A stretch of 64,000 nt of DNA from R-RK-3 sp031399085 (GTDB lineage Bacteria; Pseudomonadota; Alphaproteobacteria; Rhizobiales; Rhodomicrobiaceae). The stretch's first letter is position 1. Every line of letters starts with the position of its first letter. The stretch spans positions 1-64,000 of the forward strand of contig JANNOQ010000061.1 of NCBI GenBank assembly GCA_031399085.1, written 5' to 3'. Both the position numbers and the translations under genes were made by a program. Shown here one piece after another: positions 17,081 through 24,953 of this stretch. Below the pieces are notes generated by a model, which saw only the letters and a list, made by a program, of their open reading frames with translations, did not search any database and had not been told where the DNA came from.

Positions 17081-18700
17081 CTACGCTTTTGCGAGCGAAC
17101 GATAGTCGAGCTGGCGGTGGAACCAATATTGATAGCCAGAGATATTCTTCTGGATCGCCACGTTCAGATAGGGCTGGAACAGCGGGATGCGGGGCACCTC
17201 CGCGAAGGCCTGGCCGATGAAGCCCGTCACGTCTTTCTCATAGGCGGCCATATCGCCGGCGGCGGCGGCGGCGCGCGCGGCGTCGATCAGCGCGTCCATG
17301 CCCGCATTCTGGTAGCTCATGGTGTTGAAGACGGCGTTTTGACCGTGATAGCACCAGAAGAAGAAATATTCCGGATAGTCGAGCCAGCCCGAGAAGAAGT
17401 TGGCGATCATTGGCAGCTCCTTCTTGATCAGCTCGCTGCGCCAGTTCGCTCCCGGCACCTTGTTGATTGTTGCCTTGATGCCGATCTGGCCAAGGCTTTC
17501 CTGAACCAGCACGGAGAGCGGCTCGCCGATCACGCCCAAGCCAAGATCGAAAGAGAGCGTGGTCTCGAACCCGCCTGCCACGCCTGCCTCGGCGAGCAGC
17601 GCCTTGGCTTTCTCGATGTCGGTGTTGTAGCCATGCGGCTGCGGCCAGCTCGTGTCGGAGGCCGCGTTGCTTGCCGCGCCGTACATCGGTTTGGCAAGGC
17701 CGAACATCACCGCGTCCATGATCTTCTGAAACGGCACGGCATAGGCGACGGCTTGGCGCACCTTGACATTGTCAAAGGGAGCCTTCTTGACGTTCATACC
17801 CAAGTACCAGATGCCGTTGCCGATTGGCGTGGAGGCGACGTTCACCTTGCCGGCGCTTCTCAGCTCGGCGAAATCCTTTGAGGGCAAATCGAAAGAAATG
17901 TCAGCGTCGCCGCGCTCGATCAGCGCCCGGCGGTTGCCAGCCGAGGGCACCATCCGCCATACGACCCGCTTGATTTTCGGCAGCGGCCCGGATTTCCAGT
18001 CGTCATAGCGTTCGTAGACGACCTCGCTGCCCGGCTGCGAGCGAACCACCTTATAGGCGCCGCCGCCAGCCGTATTGACCTTGGTATATTCCAGACCCCA
18101 GGGGTCCTTCTCCGTGACGTTTTGCTTGATCAGCTCGGAGTTGTAGACCGCCGGCACGATGACCCCGAGGTCCGGCATGGTCAGCCGGTCCTTGCGCAGG
18201 AAATCGACGCGGAAGGTGTGATCGTCAACGGCGACGAACTGCTCGGGCTTTTCCAGGGAGCCGGCCTTCATCTGAAAGGTCGGGAAGCCGCCGACCGTCA
18301 CCGCGCGGTCGAACGACCATTTCACGTCCTTCGCCGTGATCGGCGCGCCGTTGTGGAATTTGGCGTCTTTGCGCAGCTTGAAGGTGACGGAGTTCTCGCC
18401 TGTGGTCCATTCCTCGGCGAGTTCCGGCACGAGCTTGTCGCGATCATAAGACAGCGTGCCGTCGGCAAGCGTCTTCGACCCGTAACTCATCAGGCGGTCG
18501 TAGCAGTTCCACGATACTTCATAGCCGGGACGATTCGTGCCGACGCCGTGAATGTCGAAATTGTTCGGCCCGCTTTCCGTCACGAAAAGCAGCGTTTCCT
18601 GCCGTGACTGAGCCTTTGCGGCGGATCGAAGGGCCGGAGCGGCAAGCGCACTCACAGCGGCGGTTGCGGCAACGGATTTGAGGAAGTCGCGGCGCTTCAT
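17081..18700 (-). CDS. Periplasmic solute-binding protein, peptide/opine type (SBP family 5), Tat-exported
   Basis: 539 residues. The N-terminus MKRRDFLKSVAATAAVSALAAPALRSAAKA is a twin-arginine signal (RRDFLK at 3-8). The mature part has the SBP_bac_5 core: LAEEWTTGENSVTFKLRKDAKFHNGAPITAKDVKWSFDRA and DADISFDLP...NGIWYLGMNVKKAPFDNVKVRQAVAYAVP. It delivers the substrate to the two permeases downstream. The ligand is unknown; the co-transcribed atzGEH genes suggest an amide- or ureido-rich nitrogen compound. ATG at 18700 has GGAGG six bases upstream. First gene of the operon, 26 bases below the predicted start of a sigma-54 promoter. Confidence 0.92.
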   Translation of the reverse strand: MKRRDFLKSVAATAAVSALAAPALRSAAKAQSRQETLLFVTESGPNNFDIHGVGTNRPGYEVSWNCYDRLMSYGSKTLADGTLSYDRDKLVPELAEEWTTGENSVTFKLRKDAKFHNGAPITAKDVKWSFDRAVTVGGFPTFQMKAGSLEKPEQFVAVDDHTFRVDFLRKDRLTMPDLGVIVPAVYNSELIKQNVTEKDPWGLEYTKVNTAGGGAYKVVRSQPGSEVVYERYDDWKSGPLPKIKRVVWRMVPSAGNRRALIERGDADISFDLPSKDFAELRSAGKVNVASTPIGNGIWYLGMNVKKAPFDNVKVRQAVAYAVPFQKIMDAVMFGLAKPMYGAASNAASDTSWPQPHGYNTDIEKAKALLAEAGVAGGFETTLSFDLGLGVIGEPLSVLVQESLGQIGIKATINKVPGANWRSELIKKELPMIANFFSGWLDYPEYFFFWCYHGQNAVFNTMSYQNAGMDALIDAARAAAAAGDMAAYEKDVTGFIGQAFAEVPRIPLFQPYLNVAIQKNISGYQYWFHRQLDYRSLAKA

Positions 18701-18736
18701 GGCGGGCCTCCAAGCTGAGCTTCACGCAATCAACTA

Positions 18737-18752
18737 AGCAAAGCCTGTGCCA
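18737..18752 (-). promoter_or_regulatory. Sigma-54 (RpoN) promoter of the transporter-atzGEH operon
   Basis: Read on the minus strand, TGGCACAGGCTTTGCT matches the sigma-54 -24/-12 consensus TGGCACNNNNNTTGCW with the required GG-to-GC spacing. The expected start is near 18726, leaving a leader of about 26 bases with GGAGG before the SBP start codon. Sigma-54 promoters need an enhancer-binding activator such as NtrC; no clear NtrC site was found by eye. Confidence 0.7.
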
Positions 18753-18801
18753 AACGCATAAGTCAGGCTTCGCCGGGATTTCGTCATCATCCGCAGTTCT
18801 A

Positions 18802-18823
18802 TTGCATACAAGATTGCATACAA
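18802..18823. promoter_or_regulatory. Tandem near-palindromic repeats, candidate GntR/FCD operator
   Basis: Two identical copies of TTGCATACAA occur at 18802-18811 and 18814-18823 with a 12-bp period. Each is nearly self-complementary (TTGYATRCAA), which suits FCD-type GntR dimers. They lie upstream of the sigma-54 promoter, between the SBP gene and the divergent channel gene, so they could control both. The link to the GntR gene at 10470-11147 is inference. Confidence 0.5.
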
Positions 18824-18958
18824 AACTGGCAGCGCCGCGCAAATTGCAGGCATGGCCGAATGGCATAGGGCGCGATAAGGCAAATGCTCGGGCCGAGCTT
18901 TCGCAGTGGGCCAGTTCCTGCTATGACCATGCTGTATTAGGGTGGGGAGGAGCACGAC

Positions 18959-21313
18959 GTGGAACCGGCAGGGTCTAATGCTCGTGTTTCGGGCTGGGTC
19001 GATTGGCGGCGCGGGCAGCGGCTGGCGCTTTGGGCATTGGCGCCTTTTATCTGGATCGCCATGATGACCGCGCCGGGCGTCTTCGCGGCGCCGGACGAGG
19101 GCAGCGCCAACGCGACGCCTTTCAACATCGCGGTCTTCATCAATTCCCGCTCCACGCAATGCTTCGACTCCGGGAATGCGGCCGCCATCACGCGGCTCGC
19201 TAAGGAAGCTCGCGATCAAGTCAATGAAGCTGGAGGCATCGCCGGGCGCCGCTTGAACCTGCAATTTCTCGATGATAAGGGGGACGCCAAACAATCCATC
19301 GTCAATGTCAAGGCGGCGCTTTCCGACCCGCAAACTATCGCTATGATTGGGCTTACCAACCCCGACCGGGCCAAGGAAGTTTTCGACACCGCGGGCACGG
19401 AGATACGAAACAGCGGCGTCCCGTTCATTTCTAACATTGCGGTCAGCAGCATCTTCGCGAACTATCCGAACGTGTTCTCCATGCGTGCCTCGCAGGATGA
19501 CGACAATGTCCCTGTGCTCTCCCGTTTCACCAAGGATCTTGCCTTCCGCCGGCCAGCCTTCATCGGCCTGAAGGAGCAGCTTTCAAGCTCGGCCTTTGGC
19601 GATGGCTTGAAAGAGCGCTTGGAGGCACCCGGCTTCATCGCCGACTACCGGCTGACGATCACCGACAACAAACTCGATCCGGCGGAGATCGCGGCGGCGA
19701 TAGACGATCTCAAAGCCAAAAATCCCGATTTTGTTATCATGAGCGTGGGCGGCAGCCGCTCCGCCAATGTGCTCAACGCGATGAGTAAGGCAGGCATTGA
19801 GCCGCCGGTTTTCGTGACTGGACGGATAGAGACGATGCTGGAATCCGAAGGGTTTTCCTATTCCGGAGACCTTTACCAGCTGAGCTGGGACGGCGTGCCC
19901 GATGCCTTTAACGACCGTCTACGCAAGCGTATTTCCCTGTCAGACCCGCATCGATGGGTCTTCGAGGGCCGGCGCAATTCGGACGCGCCAGGCTGGAAGT
20001 CCGGCGAGTGCAAGGAACAGCGCAAGCAAACCCCATCCGCGAGCGCGCTGTCAAATGCCAATCTGAGGGCGGTGGCGACCGGTGCGCAATATGCCGACAT
20101 GGTCGCTCTTATCGCCAAGGCGGCTCAATCGGCCGGGCCGTCGGCGGGCGCGGCAGCGCTCCATACGCAGGTCATCAAGACGCTGGCGACGGATTTCGCC
20201 TCAGGCCGTGGCACCTTTCCGGGGACGATGGAGAACTGGTCGTTCAGGGCGGCATCCCGCACGGCGGCTCGCACGCCCTTCATTCTGATGCGTCCGAAGG
20301 GTCAGCGCGCGATTCAACTCGCGCCGATCCAATATGTTGGCTTGAAAAACGATGCGCTCAGGCAAATCCGGACGCTCTATCTCGACATCGACCTCACCCG
20401 CGCCTTCCGCGTCGACGACAATGAGAAAAGTTTTGCCGCGGAATTCTATATCTCCATGCATGAAGGCAAGGGACAAAGCATCGATCAGATCGAATTCGCC
20501 AATGCCTTCATCGAACCCAGCAATAATCAGCGGCAACTCAACATCCGAACGGTCAATGAAGGCGGGAAAAGCGTCGTCTACCCCGACGGCATGAAAATCT
20601 ACGCCGTGTCCGGCAAGTTCATGTTTGAACCGCATTTCATGGACTACCCATTCGATACGCAGCGTTTTGCCATCGATCTCCGGCCGAAGGACGGGAATGC
20701 GCCCTTTATCGTCCAAGCGCCACCGCCGCATCTGCGCGATCGGCAGGTCGCCACCGATGGCTGGCGGGTCAGTCAAGACTATGTCGGCTATGACGAAGAT
20801 TTCCTGCCTATCATCGACGCGATGACGCACGACCAAAGCGTAGTGCCGTTCTACAAGGGCAGTTTCGTCTGGGTGATGCAGCGGCAGGCGACGGATTACT
20901 TTCTCCGCGTGGTAATCCCGCTGATGTTCATCATGGGCATCGCTTACCTGGCGATCTTCATTCCGAACACGCATTTCGAGGCAATCGTAACCATCCAGGT
21001 CACCGCGCTTTTATCCGCCGTGGCGCTTTATTTGACCATCCCCAAGGTCGACTCCGATGTCGCGACGCTCTCGGACCGCATCTTCCTGTTCGATTATATG
21101 ATCGTCAGTCTGATGATCTTCATCTCGATTTTGCGTGTTAATCGGCGGCTTGAACGGGCGCATCGCGTACGGGACGCCCTGTGGTATTTCCACGTCATAT
21201 TCATTCCCGTAATGGCCGCTTTGATGGGCGTCTATGTGATGAGTTCGAACCTTGCGAGCGGCGAGCCTGCCGTGGCCTCTCTACCCGGCTTGCGTTCGGC
21301 CTTCGGCTATTGA
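18959..21313 (+). CDS. Type-I periplasmic binding domain fused to a pentameric ligand-gated ion channel
   Basis: 784 residues from a GTG preceded by GGGGAGGAG. A signal/anchor (about 20-43, ending VFAAP) is followed by a LivJ-type solute-binding domain (about 54-430: CFDSGNAAAITRLAKEARDQVNEAGG, then DPQTIAMIGL). The pLGIC extracellular domain spans about 465-645, with LYLDIDLTRAF...AAEFYISM and the Pro-loop signature YPFDTQ at 563-568 (no Cys pair). Four membrane helices follow: M1 about 647-668 with VVIPLMFIMG, M2 about 673-695, M3 about 706-727 and M4 about 742-761. M2 (FEAIVTIQVTALLSAVALYL) aligns with GLIC: Glu674 at -2', Thr678 at 2', Thr682 at 6', Leu685 at 9'. Probably an inner-membrane ligand-gated channel sensing a periplasmic solute. 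Divergent from the atz-linked SBP gene. Fusions of this type are rare but I believe noted before. Confidence 0.9.
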   Translation: MEPAGSNARVSGWVDWRRGQRLALWALAPFIWIAMMTAPGVFAAPDEGSANATPFNIAVFINSRSTQCFDSGNAAAITRLAKEARDQVNEAGGIAGRRLNLQFLDDKGDAKQSIVNVKAALSDPQTIAMIGLTNPDRAKEVFDTAGTEIRNSGVPFISNIAVSSIFANYPNVFSMRASQDDDNVPVLSRFTKDLAFRRPAFIGLKEQLSSSAFGDGLKERLEAPGFIADYRLTITDNKLDPAEIAAAIDDLKAKNPDFVIMSVGGSRSANVLNAMSKAGIEPPVFVTGRIETMLESEGFSYSGDLYQLSWDGVPDAFNDRLRKRISLSDPHRWVFEGRRNSDAPGWKSGECKEQRKQTPSASALSNANLRAVATGAQYADMVALIAKAAQSAGPSAGAAALHTQVIKTLATDFASGRGTFPGTMENWSFRAASRTAARTPFILMRPKGQRAIQLAPIQYVGLKNDALRQIRTLYLDIDLTRAFRVDDNEKSFAAEFYISMHEGKGQSIDQIEFANAFIEPSNNQRQLNIRTVNEGGKSVVYPDGMKIYAVSGKFMFEPHFMDYPFDTQRFAIDLRPKDGNAPFIVQAPPPHLRDRQVATDGWRVSQDYVGYDEDFLPIIDAMTHDQSVVPFYKGSFVWVMQRQATDYFLRVVIPLMFIMGIAYLAIFIPNTHFEAIVTIQVTALLSAVALYLTIPKVDSDVATLSDRIFLFDYMIVSLMIFISILRVNRRLERAHRVRDALWYFHVIFIPVMAALMGVYVMSSNLASGEPAVASLPGLRSAFGY

Positions 21314-21465
21314 GGCGCGGCGCACCCGGGGAGCATCAAGGGCGCATTTATTTTTCCCCGCATGTCGAAATCGGCAGAGGTCGCGGCTCATGGATGCAGG
21401 CGCAGGGTAAATCCATTGCGCCAGAGCCGAATGCCCTTCTAAACTCGCATGAAAGGACCGATCCC

Positions 21466-21837
21466 ATGCAATACATGCTCATTTTCAAGGAAATGCAGGC
21501 GCAGTTCGACGAGCGCAACGATCCCGCTAAGGCCGGGGCTTATTGGGGCGCCTGGAGCACTTACATCGCCGCGATGAACGAGGCGGGCGTTGTGGTCAGC
21601 GGCAATGGTCTGCAAGGCCCGCACACCGCGACAACCGTGCGCGTGCGCGACGGAAAACGCCATGTCGAGGACGGCCCCTTCGCCGATACCAAGGAGCAGC
21701 TCGGCGGCTATGTCATCATCGAGACCCCCAACCTGGACACGGCGCTCGATTGGGCCGCGCGCAGTCCATCGGCCGTCTATGCGAGCGTCGAAGTGCGGCC
21801 GGTCATGCCGCCGATGAGCGGCGCTCAGACCGGATGA
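21466..21837 (+). CDS. YciI-like DGPF-domain protein, partner of ECF42 sigma factor
   Basis: 123 residues. MQYMLIFKEMQAQFDERNDP...AGVVVSGNGLQGPHTATTVRVRDGKRHVEDGPFADTKEQLGGYVIIE contains the diagnostic DGPFADTKE motif. The ferredoxin-like fold resembles YciI. Such genes are almost always paired with an ECF42-type sigma factor, as here, where the stop overlaps the next start as ATGA. The biochemical role is unknown. ATG at 21466 has AAAGGA upstream. Confidence 0.92.
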   Translation: MQYMLIFKEMQAQFDERNDPAKAGAYWGAWSTYIAAMNEAGVVVSGNGLQGPHTATTVRVRDGKRHVEDGPFADTKEQLGGYVIIETPNLDTALDWAARSPSAVYASVEVRPVMPPMSGAQTG

Positions 21838-23090
21838 ACGATGGCGATGCGCGCCGCGTGGCAGCGACGGCGGCGCGCACCTCCTACGGCCGCCTGTTGG
21901 CGATGGTTGCCGCGCGCAGCCGCGACATCGCGGCGGCGGAGGACGCGCTCGCCGAAGCTTTTCGCACCGCGCTCGAAGTCTGGCCGGAGCGCGGCATTCC
22001 GGACAAGCCGGATGCCTGGCTGTTGACCGCTGCCCGCCATCGCCTCAGCCACGCCTACCGCCATGATTTGACCCGCGGCGCCGCGCAGCCCGTGCTGGAG
22101 CTGCTCGCCGATGAGCGCCAATCGCGGGGCGAGGCGGCGGACGATTTTCCGGATGAGCGGCTGAAGCTGATGTTTATCTGCGCTCACCCCGCCATCGATG
22201 AGGCCGCGCGCACGCCCCTGATGTTGCAAACCATTTTGGGCCTCGACGCGGCGCTCATCGCTTCGGCTTTCCTCATCGCGCCGTCCGCAATGGGCCAGCG
22301 TCTCTCCCGCGCCAAGGCCAAAATCCGGGACGCCGGAATCGCCTTCGCCGTGCCTGGCCGAGACGAGCTTCCCGACCGGCTGTCCGCTGTGCTCTTTGCG
22401 GTTTACGCCGCCTATGGCGCTGCGTGGGAGGATTTGAACGGCGCCGATCCGAAGCGGCAGGGCCTTGCCGAAGAGGCCATCTATCTGGCCCGGCTGCTCG
22501 TCTCGCTGATGCCGGAGGAGCCCGAGGCGCGGGGGCTGCTGGCGCTTCTCCTATATTGCGAAGCAAGGGTCCTGGCCCGCCGCACGCCGGACGGCGCTTT
22601 CGTGCCGCTCGCCGAGCAAGACGCCAAGCTCTGGTCGCGCGCGCTCATCATCGAGGCGGAAAACCACCTGACCCTGGCCGCACGTCGAGGTGTTTTCGGG
22701 CGCTTCCAGACGGAGGCGGCGATCCAATCCGTCCATGTTCAGCGGGGCGTAACCGGTGTCGCCAACCATCAGGCTTTGATGGCGCTTTACGATCTGCTGG
22801 TGAGCCAGGAGCCGAGCACCGGCGCGCTGGTCAGCCGGGCGGCCGCTTATGCCGAGGCGCTTGGACCCGAACGCGGCCTGGCGCTTCTCGACGAGTTGCG
22901 GCCCGAACCTATCCAGACCTACCAGCCCTATTGGGCCGCGCGCGCGCACCTTCTCGCCGAACTGGGACGGTCTCAGCAAGCCGCCCACGCTTTCGATCGC
23001 GCCATCGCGCTCACCGAGGACCAAGCCGTGCGGAATTTCCTGCTTGAAAAGAAGCGGGCCTGTTCAGGTTGCGATTGGTCGCACGTTTAG
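21834..23090 (+). CDS. RNA polymerase ECF sigma factor of the ECF42 group (C-terminal TPR-like extension)
   Basis: 418 residues, twice the size of an ordinary ECF sigma factor. Sigma region 2 lies at about 10-80 (YGRLLAMVAARSRDIAAAEDALAEAFRTALEVWPERG). Region 4 is at about 115-165 (LMFICAHPAIDEAARTPLMLQTILGLDAALIASAFLIAPSAMGQRLSRAKAKIRDAG). The DUF6596 domain (LSAVLFAVYAAYGAAWED...) and a TPR-like C-terminus (AAHAFDRAIALTEDQAVRNFLLEKK) follow. ECF42 factors lack a classical anti-sigma factor; the C-terminal extension is thought to regulate them. Coupled to the DGPF gene. Confidence 0.92.
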   Translation: MNDGDARRVAATAARTSYGRLLAMVAARSRDIAAAEDALAEAFRTALEVWPERGIPDKPDAWLLTAARHRLSHAYRHDLTRGAAQPVLELLADERQSRGEAADDFPDERLKLMFICAHPAIDEAARTPLMLQTILGLDAALIASAFLIAPSAMGQRLSRAKAKIRDAGIAFAVPGRDELPDRLSAVLFAVYAAYGAAWEDLNGADPKRQGLAEEAIYLARLLVSLMPEEPEARGLLALLLYCEARVLARRTPDGAFVPLAEQDAKLWSRALIIEAENHLTLAARRGVFGRFQTEAAIQSVHVQRGVTGVANHQALMALYDLLVSQEPSTGALVSRAAAYAEALGPERGLALLDELRPEPIQTYQPYWAARAHLLAELGRSQQAAHAFDRAIALTEDQAVRNFLLEKKRACSGCDWSHV

Positions 23091-23144
23091 CGCCCCCCGC
23101 CTTCGCGGAGACGACGACATTTGAAGAGCCCAATCGATTCAATC

Positions 23145-24905
23145 TCAGGCAATTATGGTCTTATTCGCCTGGCGGCGCCGCTGCTCCGCCTCGTCCCAGA
23201 CGGTCAGCGGCTGGAAGTCCGGTACGAAGCCAAGGCCCTTTCTGGCATCAGATGAGACGGCCGCCTGCGAGGTTATGATATCGAGCAGCGCGGGTGTGTT
23301 AGCCAGCGCGCGCTCCAGGGCGGCGGGCAGAGCGGCTGGATCGTCGACCCGCTCCGCATAAGCCCCAAGGGCCTTGGCCATGCCGGCATAGTCGGAATGG
23401 CGCAAAGTCGTGCCTACAACCCGCCCCCCGTAATTGACCTCCTGATCGTAGCGCTCAATATTCCAGGCCGCATTGTTCGACACAATGAAAACCGCTTTTG
23501 CGCCGTGGCGGACGGCCGTATCGATCTCCATCGCATTGATGCCGAACGCGCCGTCGCCGGTGACGGATATGACTTGCCGTTCGGGGAACGCGAGCGCAGC
23601 GGCAATGGCGTAGGGAACACCGACGCCCAAGCAACCGAAGGCTCCAGCGTCGAGATAAGTCCGCGCCTTCAGCCCGATGCGGGCAAAGCTGAGCAGGTCG
23701 CCCCCGTCCGCCACGGCGATGAAGTCGGGATCGGCCACATGAGCGATTGCCGCGAAGATCGCCTCGGGATGGATTTTTCCGTCAGCACCGACGGTTTTGG
23801 CCTCAGTGGCGGAGGCCGCCGCCATCCGCTCGCTATGGCGGCGCTTTAGACCTTCCGCCCAACCTGCCTCAATGGCGGGAGGGCGATTGCCCGCGCCCTC
23901 AACGAGAGCGGCCAGAGCGCGAGACGGCGTCGCCAAAATCTCTGGTTGGCCGCGCCGGTTATCGAGCAACTCGCCCGCTGTTTCGGCGATGCGGACGAAA
24001 CGCGCGTTAGGAAACACGGCTGGCGATCCATAGCCGAGCTGATAATCCAGCTTGCGGCCGATCACCAGTACGACATCCGCCTCAGTCATGGCGGCGGCGC
24101 GCATAGCCCCGACGGCGGAAGGGTGGTCCGCAGGCACGAGGCCCCGGCTTTCCTGCGTATCGAGATAGAGCGCGCCGGTCGCATCGAGCAGCCGCACAAT
24201 CTCGGCGCCTGCCTGCATCGCGCCCCGGCCCGAGATCACCAGCGGGCGCTTCGCCGACCAAAGCGCCTCGATGGCCTGCTCGACCGCGTCAGGGTCCGGC
24301 ATCAGGACGCGCGCGGGCTTTGGGCGCATCCAATCGTCGAGGACGAGCTGGGCGGGGAGCGACGCGCGAAGCACGTCGGTCGGGATTTCGATATAAACCG
24401 GACCTGGCTCGCCCATATCGCCCATCGCCCTGGCGACAGCTTCGTCCAATTCCCGGATCACCTGTTCGGGGACGCGCGCCGTCCGCGAGGCTCGTGTGAT
24501 CGGGCGCATGATATCGACATGGGGAATGTCCTGGAGTGGCCCCATATTCGCTTGCGGACGCGAGGTGCAGCCGCCGATGAGCAGCACCGGCTGGCGCGCG
24601 AGCGAGGCGTTCGCCATCGCCGTCACGGTATTGGTCACGCCCGGCCCCGCCGTCACCATCGCGACGCCGAGTGTGCCCGTAAGCTCCGCATGGGCGTGTG
24701 CCATATGGACGGCCGCTGCCTCGTGCCTAACGTCGATAATCCGGATACCGAGCCGCGCCGCGCGGTCCCAGATCGGCTGGATATGACCGCCCTGGAGGCC
24801 GAAAATCCTGTCGACGCCGCGCTCCTTCAGGAAGCGCGCGACCCAGGCGGCGCAGGCGGTCTCATCGGCGTTCAAATCTTGGACTTGATCGGGCGATGTC
24901 GTCAT
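23145..24905 (-). CDS. Thiamine-diphosphate-dependent enzyme of the acetolactate synthase / 2-hydroxyacyl-CoA lyase family
   Basis: 586 residues in the three-domain POX/ALS fold. Catalytic Glu62 lies in RHEAAAVHMAHAHAELTG, followed by GPGVTN. The central domain has LVISGRGAMQAGAE. The C-terminal TPP-binding motif runs GDGAFGINAMEIDTAVRHG...VSNN. It is not a biosynthetic acetolactate synthase by context: no ilvN follows. An acyl-CoA synthetase gene lies 48 bases upstream on the same strand, which hints at a CoA-linked substrate (oxalyl-CoA decarboxylase or 2-hydroxyacyl-CoA lyase type). That is inference. ATG at 24905 has GGGAG seven bases upstream. Confidence 0.82.
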   Translation of the reverse strand: MTTSPDQVQDLNADETACAAWVARFLKERGVDRIFGLQGGHIQPIWDRAARLGIRIIDVRHEAAAVHMAHAHAELTGTLGVAMVTAGPGVTNTVTAMANASLARQPVLLIGGCTSRPQANMGPLQDIPHVDIMRPITRASRTARVPEQVIRELDEAVARAMGDMGEPGPVYIEIPTDVLRASLPAQLVLDDWMRPKPARVLMPDPDAVEQAIEALWSAKRPLVISGRGAMQAGAEIVRLLDATGALYLDTQESRGLVPADHPSAVGAMRAAAMTEADVVLVIGRKLDYQLGYGSPAVFPNARFVRIAETAGELLDNRRGQPEILATPSRALAALVEGAGNRPPAIEAGWAEGLKRRHSERMAAASATEAKTVGADGKIHPEAIFAAIAHVADPDFIAVADGGDLLSFARIGLKARTYLDAGAFGCLGVGVPYAIAAALAFPERQVISVTGDGAFGINAMEIDTAVRHGAKAVFIVSNNAAWNIERYDQEVNYGGRVVGTTLRHSDYAGMAKALGAYAERVDDPAALPAALERALANTPALLDIITSQAAVSSDARKGLGFVPDFQPLTVWDEAEQRRRQANKTIIA

Positions 24906-24953
24906 GGCGCTTCTCCCTTTGCCGCGCGGATTTGCGGGTCTTTTTTTCGGTGT

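Noticed and set aside
23145..24905. Biosynthetic acetolactate synthase (ilvB)
   Set aside because: No regulatory subunit or ilv genes adjacent; paired instead with an acyl-CoA synthetase, so the specific name is not supported.
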